Shown in pieces: positions 12,101-27,100 of a stretch of DNA of 64,000 nt. A program made the position numbers and the translations under genes. The notes under the pieces are model-generated. The model made no database searches. It saw only the letters and a program-made list of their open reading frames with translations, and had not been told where the DNA came from. This DNA comes from Ceratotherium simum simum (lineage: Eukaryota > Chordata > Mammalia > Perissodactyla > Rhinocerotidae): positions 3,898,888 to 3,962,887 of the forward strand of contig NW_004454262.1 in assembly GCF_000283155.1 (NCBI RefSeq), written 5' to 3'. Numbering within the stretch: the stretch's first letter is position 1; the number at the start of each line of letters is the position of its first letter.

Positions 12101-15100
12101 AAATTGAAAGTAGTTCATTAAAGCATTAGTTGAGTTATCATTTAATATTAATAACATGAGTTTTTTCCCCCAACAATATGAACATAGTTATTTCCATTTG
12201 CTATCTTTTGAATACATCTAAGCTTTTTTTCCCCTAAAAGTTGTCAAGGATCGGTAAGTAAACTGTTCTACTGTACTTTGTGTTTAAAAAAATCTGAGGG
12301 CTGAAGCAGGAATCAGGAGGGCGGAGGACACAGAGGATGCTGGCCAAGAATCAACCATGGGAGGGAAATAGGATCCAATCCTTAAACAAAACTAGATTTA
12401 GAGGCGGGAGTGGAAGGAGGACAAAGGTGGTAACTTGCTGAAGTTGGAATGCCAGGTGATTCCACTGGGAGAACAAGCGCCGTGTGCAGTGTGCTGTCTG
12501 TGCAGCGATAGCTGCGTGACCAGTGCACACGGCGGCCTGACCTAAAGTGCATACAAGGTGGTGAGGAAAGTAGCTGACTTGGACAATATCTGTAAGAGAA
12601 GATGTCATCCAAACGTCATAGTTAGTCCAGAATGAGGACGGAGGGGGTCAAACCTAAACTCTGTGCAGTGGTACTTTATGGAGGGACCAGGGGGCCTGCC
12701 TTACTTGTGCATTTCATGAAGTAGCAACAAAAGTGGATGGCACCACCTGCTTCCCAGGAGTGTTACATGGAGATGAGTGTGCAGTAATTCTCTGCCTCCC
12801 CTTGCCATCCCCAAACCCATATTCTGAAAAGTGATGTTGTGTTTATGGACCAAAGTTTTAATCATTAAATTATTTTGTCTGTTTACATGAATACTTTTAC
12901 GCATTGTTTAAACTGTTTGGATTTTGTTCTGTTTAGAGAGTGTTCTTCTTCTCTTTCTCCCCCTTGGTTAGGGCTTTGCCACACTGATCCGAGAATGGCC
13001 TGGAAATCTGTACAACAATTCAGTAATAGTTCAGGCAGTTCGGGACCACCTGAAGAAAGATAGTCAGAACAAGACCTTACTTAAAACCCTGGCAGAATTG
13101 TGAGTATATTTTGGTGCTTCTTTTTTCAAATCAGTCTACAGGAAAAGTTTTTCATATTTTAGAACTGGCAAACTCTGAATGGGGAGGACACAGAAGAGGG
13201 AGACTTTCATACCATTTTCCTAAATTCACTCTTAGTAAAAACCTTTCATAAACCTCAAATGAACAACTGGAAGGTAAGGAGAATGTGTGAAACTGTACAA
13301 TTGTATGGAATCCGTCTCCCTGAGGAGAGGAACCCTGGTTAGCAGCCCGTGGTAGAGGCAGTGGTTCGGGGGGGAAGGGTGCCATGTCTTAGACCACTCA
13401 AACGGATTGGGTTCCCAGTGAGGCTCTGGACTCTGTCATTCCTGGATCTGCAGTCAGTCAGTCTCTCAAACCTCAGACTCCTTATCTGTAAGATCGCAGG
13501 TAACAGTTCCTCATGGGGTGATCTTAAGGTTTAAATGAGATATCTTAATCAAGGACTAAGCTCAGTGCCTGGCTCTGAGTCAGGCTCAGAAAAAGAAGGT
13601 TGGTTAATAGTTTTCATATTTATTGGGCACTTACAGTCAGCCAGGCTTTGAGCTACGTGCCTATGATACAGAAATACGTAAGATACACTTGTGCCCGGGA
13701 GGAGCTTTCGTCTAGTGAAACAAGAAGCAGACTGCAGGTAGCCTCAAGAAGGCTGTTCTCGCTTCAGCCCCTCTCAGCACTCCTGCCACCTCAGACCACC
13801 CCTCCTCCACCTTCTTACATCTTCTGCCCAAAACCAAGAGAGGTACACAGAATGGCCTAGCATTAGGACTGTCTAAGACTTTCCACAGAGGGAGTCATGT
13901 CTGTGGCATTCTAAGTTGGAACACTAATCATTTTCTTCTGGAAACTTTGTTGTAGATATTCCTCGGATTCTGTAGTACTAACAATGTACTAATAATACTA
14001 ATAATTCTGTAGTCCTAATAATGAACTAACATTACAATTTAGGTTCAATTGGCTTTCAGTTCCTGGCTTAGAGAATTAATCAATGTGGGTGAAAAACAAT
14101 GTTTCAACAGAAAACACATTTAAATTTTATACAACCTCCTTACAAATAAGCTTTTGGAATATAACATATTTGGCAGCTGAACACTGCTTATAAGAGTTTT
14201 AACTGATTTTTCTATTACTAGAATAAGAATTTCTTTCATTCTGGATCATAGTTTCTTTGGTATATGGATTTCTATGAAAAATTTTGAGACTCTCTATAAA
14301 AGAAAATTTTTACTACTTGAATATTGTAAATTTTCTAAAATTTTGGTGAGACAGGAAGCAAGATTCTGAGAAAGAAGTACTTATTGGTCACATATAGTTA
14401 AATCCCAAGGAATAGTTTTCCCAATAAAGTTAACCTTTTTCTCTAAACAGGTTTTTCAGTTTCTAATATTGTAAAACATGATTTGTGTATGTGTGTGAAT
14501 TAGAAGTGTTGATGAACATTAATGTAAAAAATTTTGTATTACCAGGTACACCTATGACAAAAACTATGGCAATGCTTTGGAAATATACTTAACATTAAGA
14601 CATAAGGATGTTTTCCAGTTGATCCACAAGCATAATCTTTTCAGTTCTATCAAGGATAAAATTGTTTTATTAATGGATTTTGATTCTGAGGTAATGTGTT
14701 TCTTAGTTTAATACTGATAAATTATTTTTACTATTCCAAATTTTTAGCAATTAGACATCTCTCCAAATGCTGGAGTAGTTAATAAATCACATAGCTTGGC
14801 TATATGCTGATGTAATTCAGAAAATTGTGACCCTCACTAGATGCTAAGTTATTTTAGTAGTTGGCATGCAGGAATCCTTTACTTGATGTGGTTATTCTAT
14901 AAAAGCAATCATAATTTGATGTGAAACTTTTAAAGTTGTTTGTATGTGAAGTAAGTTTTAGTAAAACAATTCACATAACTCATAGAAACAAACTAGCCAT
15001 ATGCTTTGGCTCGTTCAACTCTCTTAATTGTATGTCCCAGAATTAAAATTTTAAGTAAACTTCTATTTGATCCATTTCTTGCAGTTTTATTCCTTGGCAT

Positions 15101-18100
15101 TCACAGATTTAGCATGTGGAGTTTCTATTGGTCTCAGATGATGCTCAGGTCCAGGACATATGGCATGTGTTATTTTATTGTAGAACAAATTTGAATAGTG
15201 GATTGCTTGTCAAATGAGGGCACCCAACCTTGACAGCTCACAGTGGCTCTTGTAAAGTGATACAAACTGTGTGTGTTTTAAAAAAGAAAGTCAATGACAG
15301 TTGGTGATAGAAATAAAGAGGTTCATAAAACACAGTAGTTCTAATTCAGAAAATTTAAAATTGAAATAAATCGAAGAGTAAAACGCTTAAGGTTCCAAAA
15401 GGATTACTTGGATTTTTCAGTTTTATTTTACTATATTTAGGGGTATTATGTGCTGTATTATGTATATATTATGTGCTGTATATTAGTCTTCACACAATTT
15501 AAATAGGAGCTAGATCTACCTCTTTTTTCTGAAAGATGCTTTTAGCTGATTTTTCGTACTGAGTGAGTCCAGTCCTTAGGGACTACAGATCCAAGAAGAA
15601 TTAGTGGAAGTTCTGGTACAGAGGTTCTGCTTCTCTGGCAGAAGATGATTAAGAGGATGAGCTGCTTATACAAAAATTAGTTACATTTCTCCATATCCAG
15701 TCTCAAGAGCCTAGTTTGGCGTATGTAGCTGTAGAAAAAGGATGAATGAGCTGAGACTAATTGCTGTTGAAGAGTATGAACCAGAGTTAAGGAATCATAG
15801 AACTTTCTAATTAGAAGAAAACTTAAGGATAATCTCTTCTAACATCCTCATATTTCAGAGGAAAAAAATGTTTGGAGCAGACATTTGTGAATATTAAAGG
15901 TAGCTAAAGAAAATTCTAAAATTCCATAAGCTTTATATCATTATGATACTTCAGTTATCTTATTTTTTTGTTTCTCTGCATAAGACCAGCTCCTTATATC
16001 TGTGGAATCTACAGAGGGACTCGGTCAATATTCAGGTGGCCACAATATTTTGTGGTAGTGGGACTGATAAGTTCTCCATAACTACTGAGAGTCACATGAG
16101 AACTGGTGAAGATGTCTGAGACATCAGGGAGGCTAGAATATTTGTAGGCACATTGTTTGGTATTTAGTGAGTTGTAGCAAGGTACCATTTTAGTAGTATG
16201 TAAAGCACACAGGCCTCAGATTGAGACACATTTTAAAGTGCATTCTTTTATAAGTATCTCACTTAAGGGCCATTGTAGTGCCCCTCCTTAAGGACCTGAC
16301 AGTGGACCTCCTTAAGTGTGGAAAATAAGGCCTCTACCTTTGACTGTGACAGCATACACAATACATTCTTGTGTTCTATAATCTCTTCTTCTATGGCAAA
16401 TTTCAATGACTGGCTATTTTTTTATATTTCAGAAAGCTGTTGACATGCTTTTGGACAATGAAGATAAAATTTCAGTGAGTGTTTTTTGTTTTTATATGTG
16501 TTACCATAGGAATGCCTGGCACCACTATCGCCATAAAGAAGAGAGATGTTCATCAGATAATTTTGCAGCTGTGTTTGTGTCCTCATAACTCTACGTTTAA
16601 AAATTTATTTTTTCTCTAGATTAAAAAGGTAGTGGAAGAATTAGAAGACAGACCAGAGTTGCAGCATGTGGTGAGCATGACAGCCTTCTTCTCTTACCCT
16701 TTGATTGATTGAATAGTGTGGCAAGTCACCTTTCAGTATTGGTTTGAGAATGCTCGAGTGAACTCTTCAGGTTAATACTCAGATTGGAGGTTTAACTACA
16801 AACCTGTAATTCTTAGAATGCAATGTATGCTCTGAATCCAGGCTAGGGATTAATAACAGATCAGGCACTTTAACTTTGATTCAGAATTGAAGTGTGATTT
16901 TAAAAAATGTTGTCTTATTATGTTATCAGACTTTGCCTAGGAGTAAGCACCTTCCTTCTGTAGTTACCATTTAATATAATTATGGCATCAATTACAGCAA
17001 AAGCCAGTGCTCTGACCTGTGCACTGCAGGTATCAAGTTCTCCTTCCCAGGAAATACCACAAACCGTTCCATGTTGAGGACCACAGAGTGATTGAAGAAC
17101 AGAACCCATTTTATGTCCTTCAGCCTGACACTAGCTATTCCCACTTGTCTCGTGTGGCCTTGGTAGTGGTGCTGTTAAGGCCCATTATTCTAGATTTCCT
17201 TTGGAGGGTTACTTTGATTCCCTGCATTGCTGTCATCATGGGAATAAAGCAGGAGTAGGTTATAGAAGAAAAGTCTTTAGTGAAAATAGGGATTATACCA
17301 GTAGTACTATGAGTATGAAATATGATAAGTGCTCTTGTATCTTTGCACCCCAAGAGGAGGCTCAGGGAATAGAGTATTTTATTCAAAAGTCAGTTTTATG
17401 CATTGAAGGTTTTGAAGACTCCAGGGTAGGGATGTGAGGTACTTTTTTTTTTTTTTTTTTTTTTGCTCAGGGGTTGTGCAGATGCTATTGCTATTTTGTT
17501 CATTATTGGAAATCTCAAGATTATCTGCTTACCCAAGCAAGGCACCACTGTGCTGGCCACCTTGGGATTTGTTTGTAAAGGAGTGCTCTCTGGCCCCCTT
17601 AAGCCCTGAGACAGGATTACAGGCAGTAGGTATCTGTGGGACAGTGTAATTAGTGCAGTGGTGAAACGGTGGCAGAGCTTACACTAAAATAGCTCATCTT
17701 CGCTGTCAACGATGTAATGTCTCCATAAATTTGCCTTGGTGGATGTGACAGAGCCTTCCTGTCCTGTTTGTGCCTCTGGGAAACGGCACCGTGCGTCCAG
17801 CTCACACACTGACCCCAGTGCCGGTGGACTGGCAGGGGCCTTCAGCAGACCTGCGTCGGGGTCTGTCTGACTGCTCCTCCCCTCCTTGTTGCCTTGGGGA
17901 GATGTGAACAGTTAGCCCGAGGAGTGGTTTCTCAATGTTATATGTCGTGGTTGGGCTTATTAAGTGACCATACAGGACAGTGAGTGTCAGACCTGAGCTG
18001 CCTCATTGGCAGTCACAGCTTCAGGGGAGGCCAGTGCTCCATGTTTCTTACGAACCGGTCCACTCAAGGTGTGAATGCGCTTCATGTGCTTGATGTGATT

Positions 18101-21100
18101 AAGTCTTTCTGCCTCTTGTGGGTTATAGGGTGTTTGTTTATATTTAACATTAACTGAACACTGAACGTCAATTTCTAACTTCTACGTAATATATCCACAG
18201 ACTTAATCTTGCCTCTGAGTAGAAAGTGAATTATTCAGTTCCTTTGAGGTCCATTAACTTTTTCAGACAGCTAGGTAAAGGATTTGGTTTTGAAAATTGG
18301 TTCAGAACACCTGTACCCTTCTTCATTTTTACTTTTTATTTTTATTTTTGATGTCACCAGCATAGGCAGCATTTCATTGCAAAGATCAGTGAAAAGATCT
18401 CCAAAAGACTTAGCAGAGAGGAGATGCAGAATGTATGAAAATTAATTTAGCGCTTACTGCTTGAATTTTTAAGAACATATTCTTGTGCCATGACTCTACC
18501 CCCTTTTATATGAAAGAGAATTTTTGTGATCTAAGAAGACCACCAATCAAGCATTTTATTTCTGAAGTGAAGCAGATGATGGTGACGATATTAACAACTA
18601 CTATCCTTAACATTTCTGTAGTGCTTAGTATATGCCAGGCATGATTCTGAGTGATTTACAAATAGTAACTCATTCAGTTCTCAAAACAACGCAATGAGAT
18701 TTTTGCTGATAAAGAAACTCAGTCACAGAGAAGTTAGTGACTTGCGCAAGGCCACCTGGTTGGTAAGCGAGGTCACTCAGGGCCATTCTAGAGAGAGAAA
18801 TCAGAATGTCCTTCCTCTCCCAAAGGCATTCTCTTTTCCACTTCTCTTTCATCCAGATTTTTCCTGAAAAATGCCTTTCCTCCAGCCTCTCCATGGAAGC
18901 TGTTTAGAACTGAAAATAGCAATGTTAAACAGGTGTTGCTTTCTCATTTTAATATTTGTGGTTTATTCCTTTGTTCTTTTTAGTATCTGCATAAGCTTTT
19001 CAAGAGAGATCATCATAAGGGGCAGCGCTACCATGAAAAACAGATCAGCCTTTATGCCGAATATGATCGACCAAACTTACTTCCATTTCTCCGAGATAGC
19101 ACCCATTGCCCACTTGAAAAGGTAAGTCACGGACTCCTCCACTGGCACACTTCAGGTGGAGAACTTGTCGTTCTTGGTCAGCTGTTTGTTTTTCTAGTCT
19201 TCCCATCGCTGCTCATCCATCCCTGTTCAAGGGGGAAGACTCTTGCTCTTAAAGCAGTAAGTTTTGCTGGGGTGTTCTAATGAGAATTGGAGGTCCTGTT
19301 GGTTAGATTTTGGTGAGGAGCACAAGCATTTCTATGCCAGGTTTAATTGGAATAAAGGTTTAAATTAACCTAGGGTCTGGAACTCAATCAACCATGAAGC
19401 AAAAATGATGTCAGGAGTCTGAGTCAGTTTACCAGAATCAGGATTAGGCCTCAGAGTCAGCCCAGGAGGGAGACATGGACTGTCTCAAGCCAGAGGCACT
19501 TGCCCCAGTTGGGACTCATGGTCAATATCTTAGGTCCTGCAGCCTGCCGGCTTTAAATACCACCTTATGTGTTTCTGTATTTCTCTCTCACACTACATTC
19601 CATTTTTCTATCATATTACATTCGATTATAATTATAATAAATATGATTACTAGTCTCTTTTTCCCTCTGTCCTGTAAATTCTTCAAGGACAAGGAATTGT
19701 CTCATTCCTTTTGTAAACCCAGTAGCCAGCACACATTAGACACTTACTAAATGTTTGTTGCATCGTGAGTGAGTGAATGAATGACTAAATGAATACATAT
19801 GAGGTTCTAGTTAGGGCTGAATATGAACTAGTAAGTTTTATGAGCCCGCTGTTTCAAAATAAATTATAATACTTAGTAGTATGTACTAGAAACCAGGTAG
19901 TGTAAGGCCATCAATACTGTTTCCCATGGTTCTTCATACCATCTGGAATACTGTCTAACATCTATAAGTGTCTTACTAAATTTGGATGGCCAGATAACAA
20001 GTACTTTTTAGTCAGCTCTGTGTATCAACAAAACAAAACATGTATTTGACCCATAAGAGGTGTGTGTTAAGAAGTTGGTTGACAACATATAGTTTCTCTG
20101 CACCCACAACTTTTATAGTTGCTTCTTCCACTCATGGTGATTAACTTTAAATGTGTTGGATTTACTATGAACCAGTTTCAGCTCAGTGGATTTTCAGAAT
20201 GTGTAGTTAATTAAAAAATAACTTGCCTGCATATTAATTTATAAAAACCTTTAACATTTTATGTTTGGGCCCTAAGATATTTTCTCAATAATAAATTTGG
20301 AAATATATCATCTTACTCTAAAAATAAAAGAAAATGTTCCCCTCTTTTCTTACTCTGGAATCTATAATCTAGAAAAAGAGTGAGAATCTTACTCTTTGAA
20401 CAGTGCCCCTTCATTTGTATCTCACTTTTTCAGCACATGTCATTTGTTTCCAGGAGGACGTGGCTGTCTCTAGTTGACTCCTCAGACAGAGCCCCACACA
20501 CGTGGGTGATAAGCAGCCATCCAGGGCTCCTTCTCATTCACTAAACACAGGTGCAGAGGAGCCACCCAGGTTCCAGTATGTTTGTGTTTCTCACACACTT
20601 TCAACCCATCTGGTTTATAGTTTTCCAGTCTAGTAGTGTTCAACAGAAGGCACACTGCTCTACCTATAAGGGGAGTATCAGAAAATCGCTGACCTACATA
20701 TGATACTTCTAATACATAGAACTCGCTTAGAGCATAATATGGACCTTTTAGAATTTTTCTCTCTGATCCATTGAGAAGAACCAATTGCATATAAAAGAAC
20801 ACAAGCATACTGAAACCAATCACGTTTTAAATAGTTTTTTAAAAAATTATCTCATGGTTTCTGCTGAAAGAAAATTTTGAACAAAATGGATTAGATGGTA
20901 ATGGTGGAAACATCCATTATAAAATAATCAACATTTGTAGAACTCCCTAAAAGTGCTTTCATGTTACAGGTCATTGAGTGACTTCTTCATAAGAGATTAT
21001 CTTTTTGTCAGAATCCATTGTGGGAAATCTGTATATTTGCAAAAAACATCGCTGTCCTTGCTCAGGTACCCAAAGCCATCTTAAAGGAGATATTCTTGAC

Positions 21101-24100
21101 TTTATTAACTCATGACGATCTCATTCCTTTTTCCCTAGAAATAAGAAGTCTATATACACTTAATCACCTTAGAAACTAATTTCTTTTACATTTACTTGTA
21201 ACATGAAAAAGCTACCAATTCATAAAAAGCAAAGTAGATTTTCCCTCATTAAATGCATCCCAAGCATGCTAACAGTGAAGTGAATGAAGGTCAGGAGTAC
21301 AGGTTTGCCTGTTTTGTCTAAAGAGAGACTCTGAAAATTTGGTCTGCTTTTCTACTAAAGTTAAGAACTTGAAAACTGTAATGCACTACCCCCAAAAGCC
21401 TACTTCAGAAGAGTTTATAGATTGTTTATTCCTATAGGTGCTTAGGAAGTATTTCGGTGTTTGTTTGTTTTTTTTTTAAGCGGGAAGTGTTTAAGGTGTC
21501 AAGGCATTATTCAGAGCGTGTTGACCCACTGTTGTCGATAATTCAGTCTGGAAGAATAGCAGCTTTTCTTCCTCATTTCTGGTTGTCTGCCTTTGCTGGG
21601 ATTGGGTAATTGTTGAGAGGAGGGATGATTTCATATGACATCTGGTTGAAATCTTCAAGAATCCAGGTCAAACTTATTTTGAATTGATTGAAATCCCACG
21701 ATCAATACTACTTGGCCAAAAACTTTGTAGAGACTCTAATATCACATCAAAAGCCCTTTAGAGATGTAGTTATCAAAGACCAGAGTTCAGGATTTAAAAT
21801 CACCACATCTCTTAAATTCCAAAGTTAATCATAAGCTTTTATGAAATTGTTTGTTCTACAGGAGATACAGAGTTGGTAAGAATTTATAACATCTTATAGC
21901 AATTTAAAAAGACAATAAAAATCGTTTCTGTTGTGCTTTATAATATGTGCTGTGCTATCATGTAGCTTGTTTTTATTTAATCTCCACAAAAGTGCAGGTA
22001 GGGGGATAAAGTCATTATATACATGACAAGCTGAGACTTGAGGAGTTGAAAGAAACAGCCCAAACAAAGTCTAGAGCTAAGAAGTCAAAGGGCCGTGATT
22101 TGGAACCTGGATCTTTTAACTTCAGGTCACATGTTCTTCCCACTATGGTAAGGAATCATTGTTCAGGTTTAAAAAGTTAGTTAAAATAATAATGACAACA
22201 ACAATAATAAAGATATTTCTTAGTATTGCAAGAATCATGAAAGATATCAGTTTTTAAACTGTTAAACTGTCCTTTCTTCTGTAATTTCCAGATGTGGTCA
22301 GCGGGCACTGGTTTTCATTTGGAAATCTGATTTGTTTATGCCTATAATAGGTAAAAGCAGAGTATTAGCTTGATAGCTTTGGCAAATTTATACCTGAATT
22401 GATGATCTCTCTCATATCTAATGACATTCGCAAGGTGGCAGTATTTATGAATTTGGAGGAATAAAGCTGGGAGATGCAAAGTTTATAGATTTTCATTAAA
22501 GAAATTTAAAGAGAAGATTGGATAAAAGATGACAGGGTCAAGGCCAAGTAGAAATCATTATTTAATTTATAGTTGATAAAGTTCCTGTTAATTACTCCCA
22601 GATTTACAACTCTGTTCCTTACCCTTATACTAAATCAGAAAGAGAAAATTAAAATATTATATTTGTATCATTTTTCACACAATTTCTGTCATTGTTCTAT
22701 CTTCTCACTTTTAGTTTTACAATACTGTTCTCCTTTGTGTGTGTGTGTGTGTGTGTGTGTCTCTCTTTCTCTCTCTCTCTCCCCCCCACCCCCAATGGCT
22801 TTAAAAATCTTAGTTTCCCTCCTCTTTCCTCTAGAGGGAGCACTATAGCCCAGGAACATTCAAGAATCAAAAATAAGAACGCATGGGCTTTTAGGCTTCA
22901 CTTGTGTCAATAATCTAAAAATTCTATGCACCAGAAATATTTCCTTTTTACACTTTACTCAAAATTTCTAGAGATTTGTAGACTCTCTATTTTCTCATAT
23001 ATGAGAAAAGGATAATTTAAGATACTCTTAGAAGCTAGTCATAAGACACGTAAAAATCTGTGCAAGTCACATTTCAGACACTCAGATTATCTTTGAACTT
23101 GGTGTTACACATCTTCTTGCATTGCAGACCATTCTTGACTTCAGACTTGCCTTCAGACTTTTCTGCCCACACGAATTGTCGTTTTTGATAGTATCCTAAA
23201 AGAGCTTCTGGCAGCACTGTCCTGTAGAATGTTCTGCAGTGATGGAAGTGTGCTACCATCTACTCTAACAGAGTAACCACTAGTCACATATGCAGTTGAC
23301 TATTTGAAATTGGCTAGTGAGGAACTGAATTTTTAATTTAATTTAAATTTAAATAGCCACATATAGCAAGCTACTGTCTTGACAGCTCAGGTGAGCCTTC
23401 AGACTGCAAACTCTCTTTGTGGCTTGAGACAAGCATGTTCTCAGCTTTTCTCATATGCTCAAGAAAAGGGGGGATGGTTCTGTTTGAAACTTCTGAGTGG
23501 TGCTTTAAACTGTCAGTAAGTTTCCAAGTACAAAATTGATTTATGGATACCTGTTAGTAATAAACTACTTTAAGCAATATACTCATCTTTATTCACACTA
23601 TCTTTCTCTAAACGTTCTACCTGTCCAATTGTATTACCATTTTCTGTTTATCTGTGAATGGCACAGTCTCGCTAAACCATAAGCTGTTGGTCCATCTGGA
23701 TCTCCAGCAGCTAGCACAAATCTAGGCACTCAGTATCTCAGTAATTTTTTGTTGGAATAATCCCAGGTCCTCTGACTTCAGATGTTTTGCTTTTCTGCTT
23801 ACTGTTTGACTTCTCACATGAGCATTCTCTCTCTGCTCTAGTATCATTCCAGCAGAGTTGAGAGTTGGTGAGAAAGTTGGTCATAAATGTCATTGTTTAT
23901 GATGATGATTTATGGATGTGATGGTATAGAGATAGATAAACCATGTTTTTAATCAAAACAAATGATGATTTTCTAAATGTTCGTTAGGATTGGGTTCAGC
24001 CATGAGTGATAAAAATCCACACATAAAAGTGGCTTAAACACAGTAACAGTTTAGTTCTCTGCCACATGGAGGTCCTGGTGGAGTGGCCCTACTGGTGGTG

Positions 24101-27100
24101 GCATGCCACGGGGTCAGAGACCTGGGCTCTTTTCTCTTGTTCCCCCACCTTGTATGACCTTGACCTTGTGATGGGAGATAGCATCACCCGTGGTTCCAGG
24201 AGCAGATTGTATGAAAGGACTAAAAGTAAGAAGCAAAGAGTTCACTCGCTCTTCTTCTTTAGAATGTTCCCAGAAGCTGCCAGTCCACGTTTCTGCTTCA
24301 TCTCTGTGGTAGACGTTAGTCATGTAGCTCTCCCATCACTGGGGAGGCTTGGAGGGTTTTTTTAAATTCTGGGCAGTCACACACCCACCATCTTATTACT
24401 ATAGAAGAAATGAGTAAAGGATACTGGGGGACAACTAGCTATCTCTGCCACATAATTTTTAAAGGGATCTTGTGAGTAATTGAATCAATAGTATTTCCTC
24501 CTCATTGTGACTTTCAGGTCTTCTCATTTCCTCATTTAAATGATTTGTATACTTTAAAGCACCATCCTAATTTCATTGCAATTCTAAAGTAAGGTGTTAC
24601 TGGTTTTTTCCTTTTTTATATTTGGTTTAGGGGTTTTTTTCCTCCTACATTGATCTCTATGATCAGCAGTTTTTCCCTCCCTTTTAGCTATTAATCTCCA
24701 ATAAGAGACACAGATTTAAATATATATTCTACACAAAATTTTTAAGTCAAAAATCAAAATGTTAGAACTAGTGCCTCCTTTTATTTCCCAAGCTAGATCA
24801 TTAAGCCAAAGAGCTAATGAACTTGTGCTGTTCTTTTTATCTCCTCTGTTATTTTTAAAACAACCTCAGCTGGTTGTTTTTAAATGACTGCTATAACTAT
24901 GCAACCGGTAATCTTCCTCCTGAAACCTTTTCTGCCTGCTCATCTACTTAAAAAATATTTATTGCACACCTACTGTGAGCCAGGCATTGTGCAAAGCACA
25001 GGGCTTAGCGTGTGCGTGGTCCCAGCCTCCAGAAATCAGACAGTTAAGGGAATAGTTAATTGCACCTGTGATTAAGTGTTGTGAAAAAGTGTGCAGGGTG
25101 CAGCGAGAGTAAGTACTTGAGATCTGACCTGGTGTGGGGTCCAAGGAGTATTTGTCTGAAGTACTTACCAGGGGTGGAGAGTGAGGGCAGCATTCCAGGC
25201 TGAGGGACCAGGGTTGAGGGATGAGCAGGGTGTGAGGTGTACAGAAAGGCAGGACCAGGTAGAGGGTGCCTCATAGGCCACAGTAAAGACTCTCGGCTTT
25301 TAAGTCAGAGCAGAGCAACACAATAGGAAGGTTACGTAGGAGGGGTGTGAGATGAGGTTTCCTGGTGAACTCTGACTCATCACACTGCACCCAGTTCAGA
25401 TGCCAGCTCTTCTGTGAAGCTTTTTATAAAGGGTCACATTGGAGCTCCTGTCCTGTATCTATGCACATGGCCCTCTATTCATGCTTCCCCTGATGGTGGG
25501 ATTTGGTGTTGTCATATCTCTGTGCCTCTGCCTGCACCCTGCTTCCACTCCTGCTGAGCCACCTCCTTCTCCTCCTCTCTGTCCTCCTCTTACATGTCAG
25601 CAGCAGCAGCATTTTTATTACTGTCATCTTTGCATCTCCATCCAACCTGACCCTCTAGTGCCAGCACAGAGTGTACGGTAAATGTGTGCCAGTTCACTTA
25701 GAATTATTGAATGGTATATAAATACATAGTATGTCTTTTTTCTTACACTCGAGGAAGTGCTGTCATCTCTGCAGTCCCACATTTCTTTATTTGATTTCCT
25801 CCTTTTTGATTCTTCTTGATTGTCAGATGTGCTTTTCCCTCTCCTTTTGACAGATCCTTGAGCAGAGTTCTCTTTTGAACCTTGTGAACTGGCAATAGAA
25901 TATTCTCAGTATTTATTTATGTATTCAACACATGTTTCCTGAGCTCTGGTCTGCTCAATACTGGGAACATGCAGCAAGGAACAGCGGTCCTTTCATGGAG
26001 CTTACATTCCTGGGGAGGGAAAGAGAGCTTAGACCTGACAGAATTGGGTGGGGAGGGAGCAGTGCTGTGAAGAAACCTAAAGTAGCTTAAGGAGAGAAAG
26101 CTTGGCGGGGAAGGTCCTTTCAGCATCTTGCTTTCTGCCTTTGCTCATGGAATGTTCTGAGTTGCCTCAAATATGTTATCAGTTAAATCGTGTAGGGTCC
26201 ACACCTCTGTGAGAGGTGCATGAGGACAGCCACCCCAAAACCTAAGGAGATTTGTATTTTGTTTCCTTTGTTTTGTTTTTTAAGGGAGGCAATGGAAAAA
26301 TTCTTTCAAACTTGTAAGTTTAAGGAACTCTATTAATATTCGTTCTTGTCTGGTGACCCATAGTAATGTTTTTACTCTGCCTTACTTGAAGGCTCTTGAG
26401 ATCTGTCAACAGAGAAACTTTGTAGAAGAGACCGTTTATCTTCTGAGTAAGTAACTTTTATTTATTTTGGTCCCCATAAACTAAGAAATGGGATGACAAC
26501 GTGATATAAATTGTCTAAGAACAGACCTAGGTTTTAGACCAAAGTAACACAAAGGTTAGAGCCTATTTTATACAAGAATTTAATACATGGAAAAGGAGAC
26601 TTAACAGCTCCATAGAGAAGGAAGAGTTATTTAATAAATGCTGTTGAGGGCCGGCCCCGTGGCTTAGCTGTTAAGTGCACGCGCTCTGCTACTGGTGGCC
26701 TGGGTTTGGATCCCGGGAGCACACCGACGCACCACTTCTCCGGCCATGCTGAGGCCGTGTCCCACATACAGCAACTAGAAGGATGTGCAACTATGACATA
26801 AACTATCTACTGGGGCTTTGGGGAAAAAAAAAGAGGAGGATTGGCAATAGATGTTAGCTCAGAGCCGGTCTTCCTCAGCAAAAAGAGGAGGATTAGCACG
26901 GATGTTAGCTCAGAGCTGATCTTCCTCACAAAAATAAATAAATAAATAAAATAAAATAAATGCTGTTGAAATTACGTCTTTGTAGTGTGTGATAAACAAA
27001 ACTGTATCTGTTCGCATCTCACAACATAAATTAAAATAAATTGTAAATGAATTATGAGTTCTTTTTTTTTTTTAATTATCATCAGCTTATATTACCATCA

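Noticed and set aside
17700..18060. CpG island or internal promoter
   Set aside because: Moderately GC-rich but CpG is not enriched and no first-exon features are present.
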